From Bacillota bacterium (GTDB taxonomy: Bacteria; Bacillota; Clostridia; Peptostreptococcales; Anaerovoracaceae), in NCBI GenBank assembly GCA_019420305.1, contig JAHZHL010000030.1, positions 1 to 50,183 of the forward strand: DNA of 50,183 nt. The letters run 5' to 3'. Under the pieces are notes generated by a model. The model was given only the letters and a program-made list of their open reading frames with translations. It did not search any database and was not told where the DNA came from. The position numbers and the translations under genes were made by a program. Of the stretch, positions 24,079 through 31,260 are shown piece by piece (positions within the stretch are counted from its first letter, which is position 1; every line of letters starts with the position of its first letter).

Positions 24079-25182
24079 ATGAAAAAAGTCTTAATCTTTG
24101 TCATTGACGGCTGCGCGCCGGAATATCTGACAGAAGAGACCGCCCCGGATATCTTCCGTCTCTGCCGCCAGGAGGGTTGTTTCGCGAAGACGGTACAGGC
24201 CGCGGTACCAACTGTAACCAATGTAAACCACGCCTGCATTCTTTCCGGGTGTTTTCCGGAAGACACCCGCGTAATCGGCAATTACTATTACCGCCGTGAA
24301 AGCGGGGAACAGGGATTCATAGAAGCCCGCGGGTTTATGAAAGCTCCTACAATTCTGGAAGCTTATCAGACTGCCGGAGAAAAAACAGCGCTTCTTACCG
24401 TAAAGGGAAAAGTGCTGGAAGTATTTGGAAAAGGAGCAGAACTGGGACTCAGCGTCCAGAATCCGGATCCTGCTCTGCTTGAAAAGCTGGATCTTTCCGC
24501 GCCTCCGGAAGTACAAAGCCCCGACAGCAGCCGGTGGATTTTTCACGCAGCCTACCAATGCATCAAAAAAGAAAGCCCGGCTCTGGTCTACTGCACGACC
24601 AATGATTTTGTCATGCACCACTATGCTCCGGAAACCTCCCCCGCAAAAGAACAAATTCATACATTAAATGGGTATGTAAAAAAAATCCACGCCCTGGAGC
24701 CGGAACGGGAAATTTACATTACAGCGGATCACGGCATGAATCAGAAAACGGATCTTATCAACCTGCAGAATCTTTTTGATGAAGCGGGACTCCATGTGGT
24801 CTGCGTCCCTCCGCTGAAAGACCGTTATATCGAAAACCATATCTACCAGGAAGGCGGTATCCTGTATCTGTATCTGACCGACCGCCGGGAAGAACAGCGC
24901 GTTTTGAGCCTGCTGTCCGGGCAGCCGGAAGTTCAGGAGGTGCTCTCTGCCAGAGAGGCGGCAGCCCGTTACCGTCTGCCTGAAGATGATATCGGTGATT
25001 ATACTGTATTTGCGTCGGAAGGATGTGCATTCGGCGAAGTGGAAGGAATCCGGCTTCATACGGATCAGGTGCGCACCCACGGTTCTCTTTACGAACGTAC
25101 AGTACCGCTCCTTGCCATCAACAGCGCGGCGCCTGCCGAGAGCTATCAATACAGCCGGGACATTGTCCGTTTTCTGTTGTGA
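24079..25182 (+). CDS. Alkaline-phosphatase-superfamily hydrolase, phosphonoacetate-hydrolase-like
   Basis: A 367-residue phosphodiesterase/phosphonoacetate-hydrolase-type enzyme. It has the N-terminal metal Asp (FVIDGCAPEYL), the nucleophile Thr region (AVPTVTNVNHACILSG), GNYYYR, the second metal set (TTNDFVMHHYAP, ITADHGMN) and a last metal His (RTHGSLYE). The TTNDF-x-x-HHYAP segment and overall length resemble PhnA phosphonoacetate hydrolase, which yields acetate and phosphate. Nucleotide pyrophosphatase activity is an alternative. No phn genes lie nearby. Confidence 0.75.
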   Translation: MKKVLIFVIDGCAPEYLTEETAPDIFRLCRQEGCFAKTVQAAVPTVTNVNHACILSGCFPEDTRVIGNYYYRRESGEQGFIEARGFMKAPTILEAYQTAGEKTALLTVKGKVLEVFGKGAELGLSVQNPDPALLEKLDLSAPPEVQSPDSSRWIFHAAYQCIKKESPALVYCTTNDFVMHHYAPETSPAKEQIHTLNGYVKKIHALEPEREIYITADHGMNQKTDLINLQNLFDEAGLHVVCVPPLKDRYIENHIYQEGGILYLYLTDRREEQRVLSLLSGQPEVQEVLSAREAAARYRLPEDDIGDYTVFASEGCAFGEVEGIRLHTDQVRTHGSLYERTVPLLAINSAAPAESYQYSRDIVRFLL

Positions 25183-25270
25183 AGCAGCACGTCGGAAGAT
25201 CCCCAAGCAATAGTCTGAAAATTAAGCAAATTACTTCCTTTATTTTCGCAAACTAGTTACAGTTTTGCCT

Positions 25271-25299
25271 TTGACACAGCAAAAATTAAGCAATATAAT
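25271..25299 (+). promoter_or_regulatory. Perfect consensus sigma-A promoter
   Basis: TTGACA-N17-TATAAT, an exact match to both hexamers with ideal spacing. It drives only the 37-residue ORF before a strong terminator, giving a transcript of about 200 bases. Confidence 0.85.
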
Positions 25300-25347
25300 A
25301 AAATTGTAAGAAAAAACAGCAGCGAAAAAAAAGAAAAGAGGGATATT

Positions 25348-25461
25348 ATGAGTACTGCTACGAAAAACGCGATCGTCAATGTGTTCAAAGAGATCAAACA
25401 CCAGCTGGATACCTGCGCGGAGTTGATCGACGAATGCGTTCAGCAGGGTACGCTCCGTTAA
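25348..25461 (+). CDS. 37-residue small protein (or sRNA) gene
   Basis: An ATG frame of 37 codons with GAGGG upstream, a consensus promoter before it and a strong terminator after it. The peptide is helical and polar (NVFKEIKHQLDTCAELIDEC) with two Cys. I do not recognise a family. Since the whole unit is only about 200 bases, the RNA itself could be the product. Confidence 0.6.
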   Translation: MSTATKNAIVNVFKEIKHQLDTCAELIDECVQQGTLR

Positions 25462-25485
25462 CTTTATTTTACAGCATGGCACATT

Positions 25486-25511
25486 CCGGCAGAATATTCT
25501 GCCGGTTTTTT
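25486..25511 (+). terminator. Strong terminator after the small ORF
   Basis: A 20-base perfect palindrome built on CCGGCAGAAT is followed by six T. It also lies just past the convergent sigE stop. Confidence 0.9.
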
Positions 25512-25521
25512 CATGCGCGCG

Positions 25522-26259
25522 TTATCCCAGTTTTTTTATTTCCCGCTGCAGCCTGCCGATAATCTTTTTTTCCAGCCTGGAAATATACGACTGGGAAATC
25601 CCCATCTGATCGGCCACTTCTTTCTGCGTCATCTCTTTGCCCCCTGCCAGCCCAAAACGCATCTCCATAATCTCCTTTTCCCGGTCGGAGAGTTTGTTCA
25701 TAGCATAATCCAGAAGGTTTTTATTGACTTCCTCTTCGATATGGGTATAGACTTCATCCGTGTCGGTTCCCAGAATATCGGAAAGCAGCAGTTCATTTCC
25801 ATCCCAGTCTATATTCAGCGGCTCATCCAGAGAAACATCGCCCTTTGTTTTGCTGTTCCGCCTCAGATACATCAGAATCTCATTTTCAATACACCGGGAC
25901 GCGTAAGTCGCCAGCTTGATTTTTTTATCCATTTTAAAGGTATTTACTGCCTTAATCAGGCCGATGGTTCCGATGGAAATCAGATCCTCCACATTCACGC
26001 CGGCGTTCTCAAACTTTTTGGCGATGTATACGACAAGGCGGAGGTTATGTTCAATCAGAAGCGCCCTCGCCTCCCCGCTTCCCGCCATGAACTCTTTCAG
26101 CGCCCGGTGCTCCTCCTCCGGATCAAGCGGCGGCGGCAGAACATCGCTTCCCCCGATATAATAGATATCCGGAATCCTCTCTTCTCCCAGTAAACGTCGA
26201 ATCTTGTCTTTCAGCAGTACCCAGGCTTTTGTTCTCCTCAATAGGTTATCCGTTTGCAT
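25522..26259 (-). CDS. sigE: Mother-cell sporulation sigma factor SigE
   Basis: A 245-residue sigma-70-family factor. Hallmarks of SigE: YYIGGSDVLPPPL after the pro-region, ARALLIEHNLRLVVYIAKKFENAGVNVEDLISIGTIGL-type region 2, DEPLNIDWDGNELLLSD, and region 4 (MTQKEVADQMGISQSYISRLEK). The N-terminal pro-sequence, removed by SpoIIGA, is visible before YYIGG. The ATG at 26259 is favoured over an upstream TTG for spacing to AAGGGG. It overlaps the end of spoIIGA by 14 bases. Confidence 0.95.
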   Translation of the reverse strand: MQTDNLLRRTKAWVLLKDKIRRLLGEERIPDIYYIGGSDVLPPPLDPEEEHRALKEFMAGSGEARALLIEHNLRLVVYIAKKFENAGVNVEDLISIGTIGLIKAVNTFKMDKKIKLATYASRCIENEILMYLRRNSKTKGDVSLDEPLNIDWDGNELLLSDILGTDTDEVYTHIEEEVNKNLLDYAMNKLSDREKEIMEMRFGLAGGKEMTQKEVADQMGISQSYISRLEKKIIGRLQREIKKLG

Positions 26260-27106
26260 ACTCAAGTGCCCCTTCCTCTATAATCTGCTGCTGAAGCAGA
26301 ACCTCATAGGGTTCCTGGCCGTTCCAGCATTTAAAGTCCTCTTTGCTGATTGCCAGCACAATTTTTTCAATGTTTTTCCCTTCCACGACGACTCGATCCG
26401 GCCGCACTCCCTGCAGAATTCCCTTTTCTCCTACCGTCCGGTAAGGGATCACGCAGGTTCGCGTCCGGAGATGTTCTTCACCTGCTTCGGATATTTCTTC
26501 TACCAGCCTTTTCCCGCAGGACGCGGAAAGCACTGCCGCGGGATTTCCCGAAACCGGATCACGCAGGAAATTCCCGGTATCGACAAAAGCCCTCAGTTCC
26601 CATTCCTTTTCCGCAACACTCACCTTTATTCTGGTAAAAACACGCTCCTTCTGCAGCTTTCCCCGGAGAAATCCGGCAAACCAGTTCCCCAGGATCCAGG
26701 TTGAAAACACACCCGCGGCTACCTGAAACCAGGTTGCCTGGTGCAGATATACGCTACCGTTAGCGGAAAGCCCCGGCACTTTTGTCACATACATCAGCCC
26801 TACCGTGATACCTCCCATCAAAAAGCTGACTATGTAAAAAACGCCGACCGTTTTCAGGTAGGTCTGTCTATTCCCGTACCCAAAGGCCGCTAAAATCACA
26901 AGCAGAGAGAATGCCAGTTTTCCGGCCAGCGCGGCAGGAAAGATCATAGGGATGAACAGGACAAAGGAATATACTCCGCACATCAGTCCTCCCAGCGCCA
27001 TGCCGGATCGACTCCGCTTCCGCCCGCACAGCTTTCCCGTCAGATACAGAATCACCAGTCCGGTTATAAAGTTTTCCAGGAACAGAGCTTCACCGTAAAC
27101 GGTCAT
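26246..27106 (-). CDS. spoIIGA: Sigma-E processing peptidase SpoIIGA
   Basis: A 286-residue protein with five N-terminal membrane segments (1 to about 150) and a cytoplasmic aspartic-protease-like domain containing FVDTGNFLRDPVSGNP (catalytic Asp in DTGN). SpoIIGA cleaves pro-sigma-E after a signal from the forespore (SpoIIR). It is encoded directly before sigE, with the standard overlap. Its GGAGG site lies inside the 3' arm of the rplT terminator-like hairpin. Confidence 0.95.
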   Translation of the reverse strand: MTVYGEALFLENFITGLVILYLTGKLCGRKRSRSGMALGGLMCGVYSFVLFIPMIFPAALAGKLAFSLLVILAAFGYGNRQTYLKTVGVFYIVSFLMGGITVGLMYVTKVPGLSANGSVYLHQATWFQVAAGVFSTWILGNWFAGFLRGKLQKERVFTRIKVSVAEKEWELRAFVDTGNFLRDPVSGNPAAVLSASCGKRLVEEISEAGEEHLRTRTCVIPYRTVGEKGILQGVRPDRVVVEGKNIEKIVLAISKEDFKCWNGQEPYEVLLQQQIIEEGALEYANG

Positions 27107-27157
27107 GAAAAAACCTCCTTCAGGACTCTTTCTTCCGATTATAGTCCTAAAGGAGGT
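27107..27157 (-). terminator. Terminator of infC-rpmI-rplT overlapping the spoIIGA start region
   Basis: A 14-bp stem with one mismatch (ACCTCCTTTAGGAC/GTCCTGAAGGAGGT) is followed by six T. The 3' arm supplies the spoIIGA ribosome binding site, and the loop holds the likely spoIIG -10 box. Confidence 0.75.
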
Positions 27158-27184
27158 CGCCTTTTGTCAAAACAAAATGTCGAT
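27138..27184 (-). promoter_or_regulatory. Spo0A-type spoIIG promoter with 21-bp spacer
   Basis: Leftward TTGACA (27170-27165) and TATAAT (27143-27138) are perfect hexamers but 21 bases apart, too far for ordinary sigma-A use. Bacillus spoIIG has a similar stretched (22-bp) spacer and needs Spo0A. Two near-matches to the 0A box TGTCGAA (TGTCAAA at 27165 and TGTCGAT at 27178) overlap or precede the -35. Confidence 0.7.
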
Positions 27185-27195
27185 TTTTTTCTTTT

Positions 27196-27555
27196 TTATT
27201 TGTTTACCGCGTTTTTCGCAGTTTCGCAAAGCTGCGCGAAAGCTACCGCGTCATGGATTGCCATCTCGGAAAGCATCTTTCTGTTGATTTCAATTCCGGA
27301 CTTCTTCAGCCCATCCATCAGTCTGCTGTAAGAGATTCCGTTCATTCTCGCTCCCGCGTTGATTCTCGCGATCCACAGTTTTCTGTATTCTCTCTTCTTG
27401 TTCTTTCTGCCTACATACGCAGAACGCAGCGCTCTCATGACAGCCGGGTTCGCGGCTCTGAACACCTTGCTCTTCTGTCCGTAATAACCTTTTGCCTGCT
27501 TTAAGATTTTTTTATGTCTCTTATGTGCGTTTACACCTTTTTTTACTCTTGCCAT
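27196..27555 (-). CDS. rplT: 50S ribosomal protein L20
   Basis: A 119-residue basic protein with L20 motifs (ARVKKGVNAHKRHKKILKQA, KGYYGQKSK, RKKRREYRKLWIARINA-like segment). It binds 23S rRNA early in assembly and in Firmicutes represses its own operon through the leader RNA upstream of infC. Confidence 0.98.
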   Translation of the reverse strand: MARVKKGVNAHKRHKKILKQAKGYYGQKSKVFRAANPAVMRALRSAYVGRKNKKREYRKLWIARINAGARMNGISYSRLMDGLKKSGIEINRKMLSEMAIHDAVAFAQLCETAKNAVNK

Positions 27556-27571
27556 TTTCCTACCTCCTGAA

Positions 27572-27772
27572 TTACTTGCTCAAAACAGATTTAATTCTCT
27601 TGTGATCCGCGCCTGTTAAAGTTGTCGCTTTTCTCAGACCTCTTTTTCTTTTCGGACTCTTTTTTGTAAGAATATGGCTCTTATAGGCCTTGTTTCTCTT
27701 CACTTTACCGGAACCGGTTAATTTGAATCTCTTGCTTGCGCCTCTGTGAGACTTCATCTTGTTTTTTGCCAT
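27572..27772 (-). CDS. rpmI: 50S ribosomal protein L35
   Basis: A 66-residue, very basic protein with the L35 pattern (KMKSHRGASKRFKLTGSGKVKR, HILTKKSPKRKR). It lies between infC and rplT, the conserved bacterial order. Confidence 0.98.
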   Translation of the reverse strand: MAKNKMKSHRGASKRFKLTGSGKVKRNKAYKSHILTKKSPKRKRGLRKATTLTGADHKRIKSVLSK

Positions 27773-27804
27773 GGTGATTATCCTCCTATGTTAATTTAAT
27801 GTGT

Positions 27805-28323
27805 TTACTTCTTATCCGTTTTTGGTGCCAGAATCATAATAAGGCTCCTTCCTTCAAAAGAAGGCTTCTTTTCAATTTCACCTGTTTCCGCCACAACTTC
27901 CGCGAAACGCTTCATAACATCCATGCCTTTGCTGGTATAGTCCCGCTCTCTGCCTCTGAACCGGAGACTTACCTTGACCTTATCTCCAGCCTTCAGAAAC
28001 TTCGCCGCGTTTTTCGCCTTTACTTCTACGTCATGTTCTTCAATAAATGTGCTGAGCCGGATTTCCTTGACCTGCATGGTCTTCTGTTTTTTGCGCGCTT
28101 CTTTTTCCTTTTTCTGGAGTTCATATCTGTACTTTCCATAATCAAGGATTTTACATACCGGCGGCTTTGCTTTCGGCGCGATTTTGACCAGGTCCAGCTT
28201 GCGCTCCGCCGCCAGGTCCAGCGCTTCGTTCAGACTTACGATCCCCACCTGGGTTCCGTCGCTGTCAATCACTCTGACTTCTTTATCACGAATTTCTTCG
28301 TTGATCTGGTTTTCCTTACTAAT
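27805..28323 (-). CDS. infC: Translation initiation factor IF-3, AUU start
   Basis: A 172-residue protein when started at ATT (28323): the peptide then begins ISKENQINEEIRDKEVRVID, which is the conserved IF-3 N-terminus, and GGAGG lies 8 bases upstream. Any ATG start would remove the first 17 residues. AUU starts on infC allow IF-3 to limit its own translation. The rest has the two IF-3 domains (LVKIAPKAKPPVCKI-type linker and VSLRFRGRE). Confidence 0.95.
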   Translation of the reverse strand: MSKENQINEEIRDKEVRVIDSDGTQVGIVSLNEALDLAAERKLDLVKIAPKAKPPVCKILDYGKYRYELQKKEKEARKKQKTMQVKEIRLSTFIEEHDVEVKAKNAAKFLKAGDKVKVSLRFRGRERDYTSKGMDVMKRFAEVVAETGEIEKKPSFEGRSLIMILAPKTDKK

Positions 28324-28335
28324 TGTCTCGTACCT

Positions 28336-28465
28336 CCATAAATAAAAAAGCGGATAAACTCAGTTATCCGCTCTAAAATACACATACATATGTGTGATAC
28401 GCTCTATTGAACCCCAGCAGCGCCTTTACCACGAGGTGAGAAGCGGATAACTTCTTCTTTACTAC
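28336..28465 (-). ncRNA. L20-type leader with terminator/antiterminator
   Basis: The leader RNA of the infC operon ends in a perfect terminator stem, AGCGGATAA/TTATCCGCT, plus TTTTTTA (28372-28343). About 75 bases earlier a second TTATCCGCT (within 28440-28454) can pair with the same AGCGGATAA arm, making an antiterminator. This two-state arrangement matches L20-controlled attenuation in Firmicutes. Confidence 0.85.
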
Positions 28466-30081
28466 TCGAATACTATATCAGAAGACTCCGCCGATGTCAA
28501 GTTTTCTTTTTCTGTTGCTCTTTCTGACGCTCCCCATTTTTTCTTCATCACGATAATCGCCGCGATAAATAGAGCCGCGACAACAACATAGCCGATAAGC
28601 AAGCTGCCGCTGAACCCGGTTATCAGATATCCGATCAGGGCAATCGCTCCGCAGACAAGAGAATACGGAAGCTGCGTCTTAATATGATCGATAATGGAGA
28701 TTTCGGCAGCGGTCGACGCTACAATGGAGGTATCCGCAAGAGGCGAACATGTAGCTCCCAGACCGCTTCCGCCGATTACCGCTGTCAGACACAAGGACAG
28801 ATCCGCTCCGGTTGCCACAGTAAACGGAACCACAATCGGAATCATAATCGCAAAGGTCGTCCATCCGCCTCCGATGGCGAAAGTCATCGCCGCGCAAATC
28901 AGGAAGAGAATCGCCGGAGTTACAGCAGGCGGAATATTTCCCTGGAACACGGAAATCATAAAATCTGCGGTTCCAAGACCTTCCGCTATATTTCCGAGTG
29001 TCCATCCCAGTGACAGAACAAATACTGCGTAGAGAACGGATTTTACTCCCACAAATGCCGCGGAAACCAGTTCCGGAGCGGTTCCGACTTTCCGTATTCT
29101 CATATAAACCATTGTGAAGAGAATCGTAACAACGAATCCGTAAGACATAGACCGGATGCCTTCCATCTGTCCGATGGTCTGAGAGATATTATGATGCTCA
29201 AAGAATCCGCCGGTATACATCATAAATCCGAGCACTAGGCAAATCAGTACCACAACCGGGATAATCAGATCTCTGGGCTTTCCGTTTGCCAGCTTCATGC
29301 CCGCGTAGGCGTCCTCTTCTTCGCCGCCAAATGGATTTTCAATCAGCTTTCCTGTTTTATCCGCTCGTTTTTCAGCTCGTCCCATGGCTCCGAGGTTGAT
29401 GCCGAAAATCGCCACAAGATAAACCATAACAAGGGATAAAATCGCGAAAAAGTTATATGGCGTCGATTTGAGCAGCATCTGATAGGCGTTGCCCTGTATG
29501 CCCGCAGACATCATACCTGCCGCCAGTAAAGACGCGATAAAAGCGACCCAGCTTGAAATCGGGGAGATCTGACAGACCGCGTACGTTGTAGAATCCAGAT
29601 AGTAAGCCAGTTTTTCTCTCGGAACTCTGTTCTTATCAGAAATCTCCTTCATAATCGCACCGTTTGTCAGACTGTCGAAGTAGTCGTCAATCAGAAGCAA
29701 AGTTCCAACTACGCTTGCCATAATGCCTGTTTTCTTTTTCGTGTTAACGCGATGCCCCAGGTAATCGGCAAACGCCCGGGACGCCCCGGATTTTACCAAA
29801 AGGCCAATCAGCGCTCCAATCATAACCATAGACAACAATACCAGCATGTTATCCGTTTCCGTAATCGCTCCCGGCGTCAGAGTACCGTCTCCGCCCGGCG
29901 CTCCAATCAGCATCTCAACAAACGTCTCGAGGGCGCCCAGAGGATTCAGATCCGCGAGGAGAAAGCATCCCAGCGCGATGCCGATCGACATGGAGAGGAT
30001 AACCTCTCTGGTTTTGATAACTAAAAAGATGGTCAATAAAGGTGGAATAATGGACCAGAATGAATAATCTAAGAATTGCAT
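28462..30081 (-). CDS. NhaC-family Na+/H+ antiporter-like transporter (paralogue 2)
   Basis: A 539-residue membrane protein, longer than the other three paralogues by about 85 residues through an extended cytoplasmic loop (about 230-265) and C-terminal tail. The start ATG at 30081 follows AAAGGAG; a TTG two codons earlier is too close to that site. NhaC-family motifs: LLIDDYFDSLTNGAIMKEISDKN-type segment, GGGWTTFAIMIPIVVPF, and GATCSPLADTSIV. The latter is shared with amino-acid and organic-acid exchanging members. No neighbour suggests a substrate. Confidence 0.85.
   Translation of the reverse strand: MQFLDYSFWSIIPPLLTIFLVIKTREVILSMSIGIALGCFLLADLNPLGALETFVEMLIGAPGGDGTLTPGAITETDNMLVLLSMVMIGALIGLLVKSGASRAFADYLGHRVNTKKKTGIMASVVGTLLLIDDYFDSLTNGAIMKEISDKNRVPREKLAYYLDSTTYAVCQISPISSWVAFIASLLAAGMMSAGIQGNAYQMLLKSTPYNFFAILSLVMVYLVAIFGINLGAMGRAEKRADKTGKLIENPFGGEEEDAYAGMKLANGKPRDLIIPVVVLICLVLGFMMYTGGFFEHHNISQTIGQMEGIRSMSYGFVVTILFTMVYMRIRKVGTAPELVSAAFVGVKSVLYAVFVLSLGWTLGNIAEGLGTADFMISVFQGNIPPAVTPAILFLICAAMTFAIGGGWTTFAIMIPIVVPFTVATGADLSLCLTAVIGGSGLGATCSPLADTSIVASTAAEISIIDHIKTQLPYSLVCGAIALIGYLITGFSGSLLIGYVVVAALFIAAIIVMKKKWGASERATEKENLTSAESSDIVFE
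28472..28500 (-). promoter_or_regulatory. Sigma-A promoter of the infC operon inside the upstream gene
   Basis: TTGACA-N17-TATAGT leftward, lying within the last codons of the NhaC-family paralogue 2. The start site would be near 28465, giving a leader of about 140 bases. Confidence 0.85.
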
Positions 30082-30293
30082 ACACAAAACTCCTTTCTCT
30101 TATTAACCATGCACAGCTTCGAGTGGCGTGGGCATGTTTTTTAATTGTGACATATGGGTTTCAAGGCTCAGACCCCTGCCAAACTCGTTCATTGTCTCAT
30201 ATTTGAGTAAAATTTTCAAGATTTTTCGACAAAATATTAATGCTGAGAAATTATTCACATAATTAAGATTGTTTTCGCATTTTCTTGAAAATC

Positions 30294-30327
30294 AAAAAAA
30301 TCGCACCTTCGCGAATGCGAGGTGCGA
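30294..30327 (-). terminator. Terminator of the trxA-dfx operon
   Basis: TCGCACCT/AGGTGCGA stem is followed leftward by seven T. The rest of 30082-30387 has no supported gene and no -24/-12 promoter for the NhaC gene. Confidence 0.85.
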
Positions 30328-30387
30328 CTCTTCTATAAATTGTACTTAAAAAAAAGCAAATTTATCAACTATGATCCGATTTCATCC

Positions 30388-30765
30388 TTACAGCTCTTTT
30401 TTCCACAGCCCATGCAGATTGCAATATTCATATACCGCCGTCGCTTTGTCCTCTCCCAGACAGAAAATTGCCTTCGGCTCATCTGCCGCTGTCAGCTTTT
30501 TCAGCTGTCCGCCTTTTTCTGTTTCCAGATAAATCCACTGGATCAGATGTTCTTCCGTCATCGGATGCAAGGTAGAACCCACTTCTGCAAAAACTTTATG
30601 TCCTTCTGTCTTAACAACCGGAACATGCTTTTCCGTCGCAGCATCCGTGGTATTGGCCTTCAGCTCTTCCATCGCTTCCCCGCAGCACATAACAGGAACG
30701 CCTTTGTCGATCACCATTGTAATAATGTTTCCGCAATGATTACATCTGAAAAACTTCACTTTCAT
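30388..30765 (-). CDS. Desulfoferrodoxin (superoxide reductase)
   Basis: A 125-residue protein with an N-terminal desulforedoxin-like rubredoxin-type Fe site (CNHCG, CCGE) and the catalytic centre II ligands: His in KHVPV, His in GSTLHPM, and Cys and His in EYCNLHGLWK. It reduces superoxide to peroxide without making oxygen, as expected in an anaerobe. It forms an operon with trxA (28-base gap). Confidence 0.95.
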   Translation of the reverse strand: MKVKFFRCNHCGNIITMVIDKGVPVMCCGEAMEELKANTTDAATEKHVPVVKTEGHKVFAEVGSTLHPMTEEHLIQWIYLETEKGGQLKKLTAADEPKAIFCLGEDKATAVYEYCNLHGLWKKEL

Positions 30766-30793
30766 TTTTACTCCTCCATTTTTCTCAGCATTT

Positions 30794-31102
30794 TTATTTT
30801 AACATCGTTTCGATCTTTTCTTTCGGAACCAGTCCGATCGAGGTATCCTTCACCTGTCCCTTTTCAAAGAGAATCAGCGTAGGAATACTCATCACTCCAT
30901 ATTTCTGCGCAAGCTGCTGCTGCTCATCAATGTTGATCTTTCCCGTTTTTATTTCCGGATGCTCTGCCGCAACCTGTTCAAATACAGGCCCCATCATTTT
31001 ACAGGGACCGCACCATGCCGCCCAGAAGTCAATCAGTACGGGCTTGTCCGAATTCAGAACTTCCTGTTCAAAATTATCATTCGTAATTGTTATAACTTCC
31101 AT
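30794..31102 (-). CDS. trxA: Thioredoxin
   Basis: A 102-residue thioredoxin with the active site WCGPCK, the cis-Pro segment (SIPTLILF) and the usual length. It probably keeps the desulfoferrodoxin pathway or other oxidative-stress enzymes reduced. First gene of the trxA-dfx operon. Confidence 0.97.
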   Translation of the reverse strand: MEVITITNDNFEQEVLNSDKPVLIDFWAAWCGPCKMMGPVFEQVAAEHPEIKTGKINIDEQQQLAQKYGVMSIPTLILFEKGQVKDTSIGLVPKEKIETMLK

Positions 31103-31134
31103 TCCTCTGCCCTCCTTGTCTTTCTTTATTATCT

Positions 31135-31209
31135 ATAATACCCACATATCGGGGTCCTAATCAAGCTGTTTTTTCTATTCTTGCGAAAAAAAAACACACA
31201 TACTATAAT
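31135..31209. promoter_or_regulatory. Back-to-back promoters of trxA and the sigma-54 activator
   Basis: Leftward TTGATT-N18-TATTAT (31164-31135) serves trxA. Rightward TTGCGA-N17-TATAAT (31181-31209) serves the activator gene. The -35 boxes are only 16 bases apart. Confidence 0.6.
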
Positions 31210-31260
31210 AAAAGTACTTACTATGAAACAAACACTCAGGAAAGGACAGGAATCCGGGGC

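Noticed and set aside
30170..30190. TTGGCAG on the minus strand upstream of NhaC paralogue 2, as a possible sigma-54 promoter
   Set aside because: No GC-containing -12 element at the required distance.
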